A stretch of 64,000 nt of DNA, taken from positions 1 through 64,000 of the forward strand of contig NZ_JBNAFU010000007.1 of the NCBI RefSeq assembly GCF_049800835.1, in the 5' to 3' direction. Position numbers and translations under genes: made by a program. The DNA comes from Dinoroseobacter sp049800835. GTDB taxonomy: Bacteria > Pseudomonadota > Alphaproteobacteria > Rhodobacterales > Rhodobacteraceae. Below are positions 25,609 through 34,391 of the stretch, in pieces. Within the stretch, counting starts at the first letter, position 1; the number at the start of each line of letters is the position of its first letter. A model generated the notes under the pieces. That model worked only from the letters and a program-made list of their open reading frames with translations, made no database searches and had not been told where the DNA came from.

Positions 25609-28478
25609 AAGACTTCATCATCCCCGATACCGATTTCGGCACCCCGGCAGCCAAGGGCGCGCCGGTCACCCTGACGATCGATGGCACCGAAGTGACCGTG
25701 CCCGACGGCACGTCCGTGATGCGCGCCGCGATGGAGGCCGGGATCGCGATCCCGAAGCTCTGCGCCACGGACAGCGTCGACGCATTCGGGTCCTGTCGCT
25801 TGTGCCTCGTTGAGATCGAAGGGCGCCGCGGCACGCCTTCCTCCTGCACGACGCCGGTGGTGGACGGCATGATCGTGACCACCCAGAACGAGAAAATTGC
25901 GAAACTCCGCCGCGGCGTGATGGAGCTTTATATCTCCGACCATCCGCTCGATTGCCTGACCTGTGCGGCCAACGGCGATTGCGAGTTGCAGGATATGGCA
26001 GGCGTCGTGGGCCTGCGGGATGTGCGCTACGAAGCAAAAGACACTCATTTCCAGACGCGCCAGAATGGCGAGGCCAACCCGCAATACATCCCCAAGGACG
26101 ACAGCAACCCCTACTTCACCTATGACCCCAGCAAATGCATCGTCTGCTCACGCTGCGTGCGCGCGTGTGAAGAGGTGCAAGGCACGTTTGCGCTGACCAT
26201 CACCGGACGCGGGTTCGACAGCCGCGTCTCCACCGGCGCGCCGGATTTTCTATCCTCGGATTGCGTCTCCTGCGGGGCCTGCGTGCAGGCGTGCCCCACC
26301 GCCACCTTGCAGGAAAAGTCGATCATCGAGATGGGCCAGCCGGACCACGCCAAGGTCACCACCTGCGCCTATTGCGGAGTGGGCTGCCAGTTCAAAGCCG
26401 AGATGAAGGGCGACCAGCTGGTGCGCATGGTGCCCTACAAGCACGGCAAGGCGAACCGCGGCCATTCTTGCGTAAAGGGTCGGTTTGCCTGGGGCTATGC
26501 CAACCACCGCGACCGCATCCTGAACCCGATGATCCGCGAACGGATCGAGGATCCATGGCAGGAGGTTACCTGGGACGAAGCTTTAGCTTTCACTGCCACC
26601 AAGCTGAAAGATATACAGGAAAACCACGGCCCGAGCGCACTTGGCGGGATCACGTCTTCTCGCTGCACCAATGAAGAAACCTACCTTGTGCAAAAACTCG
26701 TCCGCGCGGTCTTCGGCACGAACAACGTGGATACCTGCGCACGCGTGTGCCATTCGCCAACTGGGTATGGGCTGAAGACGACCTTCGGCACGTCCGCCGG
26801 GACCCAGGATTTTGACAGCGTCGAGCATACGGACGTCGTGATCGTTATCGGGGCGAACCCGACTGACGGGCACCCGGTTTTTGCATCGCGGCTCAAAAAA
26901 CGCCTACGCGCGGGCGCAAAGCTGATCGTGATTGACCCGCGTCGGATCGACCTTGTGCGCCAACCGCATATCGAGGCCGCGCACCATCTGGCTCTTACCC
27001 CCGGCACGAATGTGGCTGTTCTGACAGCCCTTGCCCATGTGATCGTGACCGAGGGCCTGGTGGATGAGAGCTTTGTCGCAAACCGTTGCGATATGGAAGC
27101 TTTTCAGGACTGGGCGGCATTCGTTTCGCGGGATCGCAACTCCCCTGAGGCGACCGCGTTGCTGACCGGGGTTCCGGCGGAAGAGCTGCGCGCGGCAGCC
27201 CGGCTGTTCGCCACTGGCGGGAATGGCGCGATATACTATGGGCTGGGCGTGACCGAACACAGCCAGGGCACCACGACCGTCATGGCGATTGCCAATCTCG
27301 CGATGGCCACGGGCAACATTGGGCGACCCGGCGTGGGTGTGAACCCGCTGCGGGGTCAGAACAATGTGCAAGGGTCCTGCGATATGGGCTCCTTCCCGCA
27401 TGAGTTGCCGGGCTACCGCCATGTCCATGACGACGCCACGCGCAGTGTATTCGAGCGGCTCTGGGGCACACAACTCAGTGACGAGCCGGGCCTGCGTATC
27501 CCAAACATGCTGGATGCCGCGATGGAAGGCGCGTTCAAGGCCATCTACATTCAGGGGGAGGACATCCTTCAATCGGACCCGAACACCCACCATGTGCGCG
27601 ACGGACTGGCCGCGATGGACTGCGTGATCGTCCATGACCTGTTCCTGAACGAGACCGCGAACTACGCCCACGTGTTCCTGCCGGGATCAACCTTCCTTGA
27701 GAAGGACGGGACGTTCACAAACGCAGAGCGTCGGATCAACCGGGTCCGCCGGGTCATGCCCCCCAAGAATGGCCTGGCCGACTGGCAGGTCACCCAGGCG
27801 CTGGCCAATGCGATGGGCGCAGGCTGGAGCTACACACATCCATCTCAGGTGATGGATGAGATCGCCGCGACAACCCCCTCATTCCAAAGCGTTTCCTATG
27901 AGGTTCTGGAAACGCAAGGGTCGGTCCAGTGGCCATGCAACGAAACTGCGCCCCAAGGCACGCCCGTGATGCATGCCGACGGGTTTGTACGCGGACAGGG
28001 TTTGTTCGTCGTCACTGAATATGTTGCGACCGAAGAGCGGACCGGGCCTCGCTTCCCGCTGCTGCTGACCACCGGGCGGATCCTTAGCCAGTACAATGTC
28101 GGGGCGCAGACCCGACGCACGGCCAACACCGTCTGGCATGAAGCCGACAAGCTGGAAATCCACCCCCATGATGCCGAACAGCGCGGCATCAAGGAGGACG
28201 ACTGGGTCAAGCTTGCCTCCCGCGCAGGCGAGACGGCTTTGCGCGCAACGCTGACAGAACGCGTGGCCCCCGGCGTCGTTTACACCACATTCCACCATCC
28301 GGACACACAGGCCAATGTCATCACAACGGACTATTCTGACTGGGCAACGAACTGCCCCGAGTACAAGGTGACGGCTGTGCAGGTCATGCCCTCCAACGGG
28401 CCGACCGACTGGCAGAAGGAGTACGAGGCCCAGGCCGCACAAGCCCGGCGCATTCTCCCACGGACGGCCGCAGAATGA
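25605..28478 (+). CDS. fdsA: Formate dehydrogenase alpha subunit (Mo/MGD catalytic)
   Basis: A 957-residue catalytic subunit. The N-terminal [2Fe-2S] ligands are Cys53, Cys64, Cys67 and Cys81. A His-Cys3 site (DHPLDCLTCAANGDC) and two ferredoxin-type clusters (CIVCSRCVRAC and CVSCGACVQAC) follow, then CAYCGVGCQ for the proximal [4Fe-4S]. The molybdenum ligand is the Cys in CARVCHSPTGYG. The C-terminal molydopterin-dinucleotide domain ends near TDYSDWATNCPEYK. Role: formate + NAD+ to CO2 + NADH in the cytoplasm. It overlaps fdhD by 4 bp. Confidence 0.97.
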   Translation: MKDFIIPDTDFGTPAAKGAPVTLTIDGTEVTVPDGTSVMRAAMEAGIAIPKLCATDSVDAFGSCRLCLVEIEGRRGTPSSCTTPVVDGMIVTTQNEKIAKLRRGVMELYISDHPLDCLTCAANGDCELQDMAGVVGLRDVRYEAKDTHFQTRQNGEANPQYIPKDDSNPYFTYDPSKCIVCSRCVRACEEVQGTFALTITGRGFDSRVSTGAPDFLSSDCVSCGACVQACPTATLQEKSIIEMGQPDHAKVTTCAYCGVGCQFKAEMKGDQLVRMVPYKHGKANRGHSCVKGRFAWGYANHRDRILNPMIRERIEDPWQEVTWDEALAFTATKLKDIQENHGPSALGGITSSRCTNEETYLVQKLVRAVFGTNNVDTCARVCHSPTGYGLKTTFGTSAGTQDFDSVEHTDVVIVIGANPTDGHPVFASRLKKRLRAGAKLIVIDPRRIDLVRQPHIEAAHHLALTPGTNVAVLTALAHVIVTEGLVDESFVANRCDMEAFQDWAAFVSRDRNSPEATALLTGVPAEELRAAARLFATGGNGAIYYGLGVTEHSQGTTTVMAIANLAMATGNIGRPGVGVNPLRGQNNVQGSCDMGSFPHELPGYRHVHDDATRSVFERLWGTQLSDEPGLRIPNMLDAAMEGAFKAIYIQGEDILQSDPNTHHVRDGLAAMDCVIVHDLFLNETANYAHVFLPGSTFLEKDGTFTNAERRINRVRRVMPPKNGLADWQVTQALANAMGAGWSYTHPSQVMDEIAATTPSFQSVSYEVLETQGSVQWPCNETAPQGTPVMHADGFVRGQGLFVVTEYVATEERTGPRFPLLLTTGRILSQYNVGAQTRRTANTVWHEADKLEIHPHDAEQRGIKEDDWVKLASRAGETALRATLTERVAPGVVYTTFHHPDTQANVITTDYSDWATNCPEYKVTAVQVMPSNGPTDWQKEYEAQAAQARRILPRTAAE

Positions 28479-29266
28479 CGCCCCGCGCGCTTCCCCCCGC
28501 GCGTGCGCGTGCACTGGCCGAAGAGGTGCCCGTCGCGCTGAGCTTTGATGGGACCACGCAAGCGGTGATGATGGCGTCCCCCGCTGATCTGGAGGATTTC
28601 GGGATCGGGTTTGCCAATGCCGAAGGGATCGCACGCGACAGCATTCGCGATCTGGAGGTTGTCGCCCATCCGAAGGGTCTGGAAGTGCAGATGTGGCTGG
28701 CGCCCGGCGCTGGCGCCGATCTGGCCGAGCGCCGCCGCAAGATGGCTGGCCCCGTGGGCTGCGGCCTGTGCGGGATCGACAGCCTTGAGGAGGCTCTGAG
28801 GGCCCCTGCCCCGGTGCAATCACCTGCCAGGATCGACCCTGCGCACATCCCGCGCGCGGTCGCCGCGTTGCGGGACGGTCAGAAACTCCATGACGAAACA
28901 CGCGCAGCACATGGCGCGGGCCTTTGGCATCCGGCACGGGGCTTGATCGCACTGCGCGAGGATGTCGGACGGCACAATGCGCTCGACAAGCTGATCGGCG
29001 CGGCCTTGCGTGCAGGTCTTCCGCATGCAGACTGCGCGATTGTCATGACCTCACGGGTATCCGTCGAGTTGGTTCAGAAAACCGCGCAGGCGGGCGTGCC
29101 GATCCTGATTGCGGTGTCTGCCCCCACGGCGCTGGCAGTGCGCACGGCGGCAGAGGCCGGTGTCACGCTGATCACCAACGCCCGCGGCGGGGATTTTGAA
29201 CTGCGCAGTCACGGGCACCGCATCCAGCCCGGCGCCAAAGCGGAGGATACGACGCATGTCGCCTGA
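28475..29266 (+). CDS. fdhD: Formate dehydrogenase accessory sulfurtransferase FdhD/FdsC
   Basis: A 263-residue chaperone that binds the Mo-bisMGD cofactor and transfers sulfur to it before insertion in FdsA. The CxxC pair (Cys96, Cys99 in VGCGLCGIDSLEEAL) is present, as is REDVGRHNALDKLIG and the TSRVSVELVQKTAQAG signature. In fds operons this gene is also called fdsC. It overlaps fdsA by 4 bp and fdsD by 11 bp. Confidence 0.95.
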   Translation: MTPRALPPARARALAEEVPVALSFDGTTQAVMMASPADLEDFGIGFANAEGIARDSIRDLEVVAHPKGLEVQMWLAPGAGADLAERRRKMAGPVGCGLCGIDSLEEALRAPAPVQSPARIDPAHIPRAVAALRDGQKLHDETRAAHGAGLWHPARGLIALREDVGRHNALDKLIGAALRAGLPHADCAIVMTSRVSVELVQKTAQAGVPILIAVSAPTALAVRTAAEAGVTLITNARGGDFELRSHGHRIQPGAKAEDTTHVA

Positions 29267-29474
29267 AAAAACCATTCGAATGGCCAACCAGATCGCCACG
29301 TTTTTTGACAGCCAGCCCCAAGCGACGCGCGTGACATCGGTGGCGGCACACCTGAACGACTTCTGGGATCCGCGCATGCGCGCGCAACTGCTGGAGATGC
29401 TGGAGGCCGATCCGAGCCCATTTCACCCGCTTGTCCAAGAGGCAGGCGACAAGGTCCGTGCGCCCGCGGCCTAG
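29256..29474 (+). CDS. fdsD: Formate dehydrogenase delta subunit
   Basis: A 72-residue small subunit of NAD-dependent formate dehydrogenase. KTIRMANQIATFF and HLNDFWDPRMRAQL are the conserved family core. It helps assemble or stabilise the heteromer. The start at 29256 overlaps the end of fdhD. The last 4 bp overlap the convergent sugar ABC ATPase gene, so no room is left for a terminator. Confidence 0.93.
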   Translation: MSPEKTIRMANQIATFFDSQPQATRVTSVAAHLNDFWDPRMRAQLLEMLEADPSPFHPLVQEAGDKVRAPAA

Positions 29475-30523
29475 TGCGGCACAGCAAGGCCATCCGCGTC
29501 GAAGAAACTCAGGCGGGTTGCGTCGAACTCAAGACCGACCTGTTCACCTGGCCTCAGATCGGTATCGCCGATGACGCGCACCGTTGCCTGACCCGCATCC
29601 GGCAACTGGACCACCAGCAACGTATCGGCGCCTAGGTATTCGGCCACGTCGATTGTCGCGTCGATCTGGCCGGACCCGACGGGCCCGAGCGCGATATGCT
29701 CAGGCCGGATACCCAGCTTCACTGCCGGACGCGCACCACCATAAGCCCCACCCCGACCACCACCAAGATGGTAGGCGCCGCCCTCGGTGGTACAGGGCAT
29801 CACATTCATTTTCGGACTGCCGATGAACTGGGCCACGAACAGATTGGCGGGGTTTTCGTACAGCTCACGCGGCGTGCCGACCTGCGCGATACGGCCAAAC
29901 TCCAGAACGACAATGCGGTCGGCCAGCGTCATTGCCTCCACCTGATCGTGGGTCACGTAGATCATCGTCGTGTCGAGCTTCTGGTGCAGCTTGGCAATCT
30001 CGTAGCGCATCTCCACCCGCAGCGCCGCGTCGAGGTTTGACAACGGTTCATCGAACAAAAACGCCGTGGGCTCGCGCACGATTGAGCGTCCAATCGCCAC
30101 CCGCTGCCGCTGTCCCCCCGACAGGTCCTTGGGCCGCCGGTCGAGATAATCGCCGAGTTTCAGCACTTCAGCCGCCGCATCGACTTTTGCGTCAATTTCA
30201 GCCTTCGGCGCGCCTGCAGTTTTGAGAGAGAACCCCATGTTCTCACGCACGGACATATGCGGGTAGAGCGCATAGGACTGGAACACCATCGTGAGGCCCC
30301 GGCGCGCGGGCGGCTGGTCGGTCACGTCCTGTCCGTCGATCAATATCTGCCCGCGCGACGTGTCCTCGAGCCCGCCGATCATGCGCAAAAGCGTGGACTT
30401 GCCGCAGCCCGAGGGGCCGACGAAGATCACAAACTCCCCTTCGCGGATGTCGAAGTCGACGCCCTTGATGACCTGAACGTCGTCAAACCATTTTTCGACC
30501 GCCTTCAGTGTGATTGCGCCCAT
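29471..30523 (-). CDS. Carbohydrate ABC importer ATPase (UgpC/MalK type)
   Basis: A 350-residue ATPase energising the adjacent permeases. Walker A is GPSGCGKST, the signature is LSGGQRQRVAIGRSIVREP, and Walker B is FLFDEPLSNLDA, with the C-terminal regulatory OB domain (about 240-350) typical of sugar ATPases. The start at 30523 has GGAGGGG upstream. It is the last gene of the binding protein-permease-permease-hydrolase-ATPase operon and overlaps the hydrolase gene by 19 bp. Confidence 0.94.
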   Translation of the reverse strand: MGAITLKAVEKWFDDVQVIKGVDFDIREGEFVIFVGPSGCGKSTLLRMIGGLEDTSRGQILIDGQDVTDQPPARRGLTMVFQSYALYPHMSVRENMGFSLKTAGAPKAEIDAKVDAAAEVLKLGDYLDRRPKDLSGGQRQRVAIGRSIVREPTAFLFDEPLSNLDAALRVEMRYEIAKLHQKLDTTMIYVTHDQVEAMTLADRIVVLEFGRIAQVGTPRELYENPANLFVAQFIGSPKMNVMPCTTEGGAYHLGGGRGGAYGGARPAVKLGIRPEHIALGPVGSGQIDATIDVAEYLGADTLLVVQLPDAGQATVRVIGDTDLRPGEQVGLEFDATRLSFFDADGLAVPH

Positions 30524-31779
30524 CGTCCCCTCCGCACATTCGGACTGCACCAGCCAAGCCAGACGGCGGCTGTCCATGTGAAATTCTGCCCCCCCGCAGG
30601 CGCCCCGTCGCGCGGGTCGAAATACTCCGCGAAACCGCCCGTCGCGATCATGTCTGCCGTTTGCTGGCGCAAGGCCGCGCCTTCGGGCAGGCCAGCCTCA
30701 TCCATCCCCATCGCGATCAGCATGTTCATCATCGCCCAGGACGGCCCGCGCCAATACCTCTTGGGCTCATAAGCCGGACTGTCAGGATCATGGCTGGCCA
30801 CACCGAAGCGCACCTTCGATTGCACCCGTGCATAGGTATGAGCCGTCGATTTGGGATCGATCCCGGCATACCAGCACAGGAATGCCGCGTTTGAGACCGC
30901 GTTTGCCCAGGCACCAGTCTTGGTGTCGCGCACGTCATAGGCGGCAATGGTGTCATTCCACAGGGTGGCGGCCCCGGACTCCATCCGGACGACCATGTCC
31001 GACAGGCCCTCGGTAGACGTCCCAAGTTCTTCGCCGATCCAGATCAGGTCGCGCGTCGCACGCAGCAGTGAGAACGTCATGGTCGGGTCGGCCATCCGAA
31101 ACGGGTTCACCTCCCGCAGATGGGCCTGATCCCACCCGCAGTCGTGGCCTTGCTTCACCAGATAGAGGTAGCGGTCATAATCTGCCTTCTTGGGGCGCAT
31201 ATCCGCATCTACATGACCGGTATCGCGCCGCTCATAGGGGGCGATCCCGTGCGGTTCGATCCGCTTCATCGGTCCATCCCAATCCGGGGCATTATCGCGC
31301 CCCGCCTCCCATGGATGGGTCAGGCAAATCGCGCCATTGCCATCGTCGCGCGCCGCCATGAACCAACGATGCCAGGCGACCATCTTCGGAAAAAGCGCCG
31401 CCATCCGAGCCTGCCCGGCCTCCTTGTCCAGTTCCCACACCAAACGCGCCATCGTCGCGGCAATGGGGGGCTGGCTGATGCCCGAAGACGGGACAGGCCC
31501 CACGCCGCCCCAGATATCCGGACCGGGAAAGTAACTCGGGTCGACCTTGTGAAATAGAATGTGCGGCACCATCCCGTCGGCCCATTGCCCGGCAAACAGC
31601 GTCTCAAGTTCAACCCAGGCGCGGTCAATGTCCAGAAACGCGTAACCATAGGCCGCAAAGGCGCTGTCCCAGTTCCACTGGTACGGATAAAGCCCGGCGG
31701 TCGGAACGGAATACCCGCCGCGATCGTTGGCGCGCAGGATCCCTGCGGCCTCCGTATCCAGATCGCGCATGTCCTTCAT
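30505..31779 (-). CDS. MGH1/GH63-like glycoside hydrolase
   Basis: A 424-residue (alpha/alpha)6-barrel hydrolase of the MGH1-type (GH63-like) family. Typical parts are GLYPYQWNWDSAFAAYGYAF near the start, HDCGWDQAHLRE with a likely catalytic acid, KRYWRGPSWAMMNMLI, and a C-terminal FAEYFDPRDGAPAGGQNFTW. Known relatives hydrolyse glucosylglycerate, mannosylglycerate or terminal glucose. There is no signal peptide, so it acts on substrate imported by the surrounding ABC genes. Its start overlaps the permease stop by 4 bp. Confidence 0.87.
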   Translation of the reverse strand: MKDMRDLDTEAAGILRANDRGGYSVPTAGLYPYQWNWDSAFAAYGYAFLDIDRAWVELETLFAGQWADGMVPHILFHKVDPSYFPGPDIWGGVGPVPSSGISQPPIAATMARLVWELDKEAGQARMAALFPKMVAWHRWFMAARDDGNGAICLTHPWEAGRDNAPDWDGPMKRIEPHGIAPYERRDTGHVDADMRPKKADYDRYLYLVKQGHDCGWDQAHLREVNPFRMADPTMTFSLLRATRDLIWIGEELGTSTEGLSDMVVRMESGAATLWNDTIAAYDVRDTKTGAWANAVSNAAFLCWYAGIDPKSTAHTYARVQSKVRFGVASHDPDSPAYEPKRYWRGPSWAMMNMLIAMGMDEAGLPEGAALRQQTADMIATGGFAEYFDPRDGAPAGGQNFTWTAAVWLGWCSPNVRRGRWAQSH

Positions 31780-32993
31780 CCCTTCACGCTCCCCGCCGTC
31801 AGGCCCTTGGTCATGAACTTCTCCAACCCGAGAAACAGCGCCATCACCGGCACCGTAGCGATCACCGCCCCGGCCATCAGATGCTCGCGCGGGATCTCCG
31901 AAGAGTTCAGCATCGCCACCCCGCGTGTGAGCGTGAATTTCGACGGATCATCCAGCAGCATGAAGGCCAGCAGGAACTCGTTCCAGGCGATCATGAAAAC
32001 GTACAGGCTGACGGACGCCAGCGCCGGCAGCGCCAGCGGCAAGGTGATCTTCCAGATCACCTGCAACCGGTTCAAACCATCCATCAGGCCCGCCTCCTCG
32101 ACTTCGGCGGGCAAGCCGCGGAAATACCCCTGCAGCATGTAAAGCGCCACTGGGATGGTCGTTACCGGATAGATCAGAACGATCCCGATCAGCGTGTTTC
32201 GCAAACCAGTGACCGAGAACGCGATGTAGATCGGCAGCGCCAGCACGATCATCGGCACCATGTAGATCAGCAGGATCGAGCGCGAAAACGCCGCCCGCCC
32301 GCGAAACCGCAAGCGCGCCACCGCGTAGGCGCCGGGGATCGAAAACGCCAGCGTGATAAGGACCGTGATCACCGACACGAGGAAAGACGTCCAGAGATAG
32401 GTGCCGAAATTGAACTGACCGAACAACTCGAAATAGGACCGGAACAGACCCAGACCCCGCGAGAGGTCAAGCGAAAAATCAAGCGGGTTCTGCAACAGCG
32501 CCGACTGCGATTTCAACGACGTCATCACCATCACGTAAAATGGAATGAGGACGATCGCGGTGAAGAAGATGTACCCGAACCCTGTCAGGAACCGAATGAT
32601 CGCCTCTTCCGCTTCATGCCTGCTGATGGTGCCATTGGGCAGAGCATCGAGGATCTTGTCCAACCCGAGCCCCAGCGACACCCCCAGCATCCCGCAAGCA
32701 ATGATCTTGGCCGTCATGCTCACGTCTTCGCCAATGACCAAGGCCCCAAAGCCCGAGGCATTCATCACAAAGGCCGCAATCGCGACCAGCAGGACCAGGA
32801 TCGCACCGGACCGCGCCTGCAACGCGACAAGCGCCAGAACAGCCCCGAAACCAAGCGTGATCAGGGGGTCCGGACGAAAGGGCTCCCCGGTGGAAAACGA
32901 CATGATCACCGCGACGCTCGCGCAGGCGATGAACGCCCATAGCGCACCCAGAACCGGCGCGAGGCTCACCGCGTTGGGAAAGATCCGCATCAT
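31776..32993 (-). CDS. Carbohydrate ABC permease (MalG type) with N-terminal membrane extension
   Basis: A 405-residue membrane protein. The MalG-like permease core begins near residue 128 (FLTGFGYIFFTAIVLIPFYVMVMTSLK), with the EAA loop VEEAGLMDGLNRLQVIWKITLP. Before it are about 125 extra residues with four hydrophobic spans (near 10-30, 42-60, 62-80 and 95-112), so the protein is some 120 residues longer than usual (about 280). The start at 32993 has GGAGG five bases upstream. It works with the MalF-like permease in front of it. Confidence 0.92.
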   Translation of the reverse strand: MMRIFPNAVSLAPVLGALWAFIACASVAVIMSFSTGEPFRPDPLITLGFGAVLALVALQARSGAILVLLVAIAAFVMNASGFGALVIGEDVSMTAKIIACGMLGVSLGLGLDKILDALPNGTISRHEAEEAIIRFLTGFGYIFFTAIVLIPFYVMVMTSLKSQSALLQNPLDFSLDLSRGLGLFRSYFELFGQFNFGTYLWTSFLVSVITVLITLAFSIPGAYAVARLRFRGRAAFSRSILLIYMVPMIVLALPIYIAFSVTGLRNTLIGIVLIYPVTTIPVALYMLQGYFRGLPAEVEEAGLMDGLNRLQVIWKITLPLALPALASVSLYVFMIAWNEFLLAFMLLDDPSKFTLTRGVAMLNSSEIPREHLMAGAVIATVPVMALFLGLEKFMTKGLTAGSVKG

Positions 32994-33008
32994 CGCGTCG
33001 CCTCCGGG

Positions 33009-33055
33009 TTCTTTTGTGCCCAAATACCTTGGGGGTGCGGGGGCAAGGCCCCCGC
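33009..33055 (+). repeat. Roseobacter-type intergenic repeat, copy 1
   Basis: TTCTTTTGTGC followed two bases later by AAATACCT and a GC-rich inverted repeat (GCGGGGG/CCCCCGC). The same opening motif recurs at 37334-37370. It lies in the 94-bp gap between the two sugar permease genes. Elements of this type are frequent between genes in Rhodobacteraceae. Confidence 0.6.
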
Positions 33056-33087
33056 GCGGACCGGCTGCCGCAGGCAGACGATGGGCC

Positions 33088-34332
33088 TCACAATCCTTCC
33101 TCTCGACTGATGAAGCGAAAGAAGAACGCGGCAAACAGGATCAGGCAACCAAAGATGACAACCGCCACTGCAGCCCCTGCCCCGATGTTCGAAATCGCAA
33201 ATGCCTGCTCATAGACGTTCACCGTCAGGGTCCGCGTCCCGGCATTGCCGCCTGTCAAAAGGAAAATGTCGTCAAACTTGTTGAAGGTCCAGATGAAGCG
33301 CAGCAGGAAAAGGACTGACAGAATGCCGACCAGCATCGGCAGGCTCAGGTACCAGAATTTCTGGAACGGGCTGGCGCCATCCATATCCGCGGCCTCGTAC
33401 ATATCGCTGTCGATCGACTGCATCCGCGCAAGGATGAACAGGAATGACAGGGGAAAATATCGCCAGATCTCGAACACCGTCACCATGATCAACGCCAGCG
33501 GGCGCTGACCGAAGAAGTTGATCGCCTCGTCCGTCACACCCATCTGGATCAGCAAGGCGTTGGCAGAGCCCGAGAACGGATCGAACAGCGTCACCCACGT
33601 AAAGGCCACCGCAATGACCGGGGCGACGTAGGGAAACAGATACAGCCCGCGCAAGATCCCCTGCCCGCGAAACGATTTGTTCAGGAGCATCGCGGCAAAC
33701 AGGCCCATCACCAGCGCGCCGATAGTACCGAAAACCGTGTAGAACAAGGTGACCCACATCACCTCCCAGAATTCGTCTGCGTCGAATATCCGAATGAAGT
33801 TCTCAAAGGTGAACTCCGCATTGGTCAGAATATTGTCCGCCTCCCCGGTCATTATCGGTTCGGACCCTTCGAGCAGGTCCTCCAGCGCGTCTTCATCCCC
33901 GGAAAACGTCAGCGGCAGGATGAGCCTTTCGTTGAAACCTGCCTCCAACATGCCGAAGTCGCACTCGAAAAGGCCGGCGCTCAGCACACAGGGTGCAGGT
34001 ACATCCGTGACAACCAGATCCGGTGGCAAGGTATCCGACAGCGTGACGCCGGTGATCACCTTGTCCTGCGATGTGTTGCGCACGCGGTATTCGAGCCGCA
34101 GGTCACCACCAGACCCGCGCAGGCTTTCCCGCACGACCGGCACTGTTGGGCGCAGATCGGCCAGACCAACGGGTTTGAAACTGATCCAGAAAATCGCCAA
34201 AAGCGGCAGGATCACCACCATCGACACGATAGCAATGGTGGGAAACAACAGTCCCCACGCCAGACGGGCCTCGCGTTTCTGAAGCGCCCCACGCCCTGAC
34301 GGGGGCGCAGGCGGCGGCTCTGTCACGGACAT
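33088..34332 (-). CDS. Carbohydrate ABC permease (MalF type) with DUF11-like periplasmic insert
   Basis: A 414-residue permease. After the first membrane span (about residues 24-50) there is a soluble insert of some 115 residues (about 55-170). It contains LRLEYRVRNTSQDKVITGVT and LSDTLPPDLVV, the pattern of DUF11/Ig-like domains of surface proteins, plus two cysteines. The remaining five spans and the EAA loop (YEAADMDGASPFQKFWYLSL) are normal. The insert is expected in the periplasm, where it could contact the binding protein, like the P2 loop of MalF. The start at 34332 follows GGAGGG. Confidence 0.9.
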   Translation of the reverse strand: MSVTEPPPAPPSGRGALQKREARLAWGLLFPTIAIVSMVVILPLLAIFWISFKPVGLADLRPTVPVVRESLRGSGGDLRLEYRVRNTSQDKVITGVTLSDTLPPDLVVTDVPAPCVLSAGLFECDFGMLEAGFNERLILPLTFSGDEDALEDLLEGSEPIMTGEADNILTNAEFTFENFIRIFDADEFWEVMWVTLFYTVFGTIGALVMGLFAAMLLNKSFRGQGILRGLYLFPYVAPVIAVAFTWVTLFDPFSGSANALLIQMGVTDEAINFFGQRPLALIMVTVFEIWRYFPLSFLFILARMQSIDSDMYEAADMDGASPFQKFWYLSLPMLVGILSVLFLLRFIWTFNKFDDIFLLTGGNAGTRTLTVNVYEQAFAISNIGAGAAVAVVIFGCLILFAAFFFRFISREEGL

Positions 34333-34391
34333 GTCGGCCTTCCCTCCCTCGAAGACCGGAGCCGCCACACGTGGCGGCCCCGCCGGAACGT

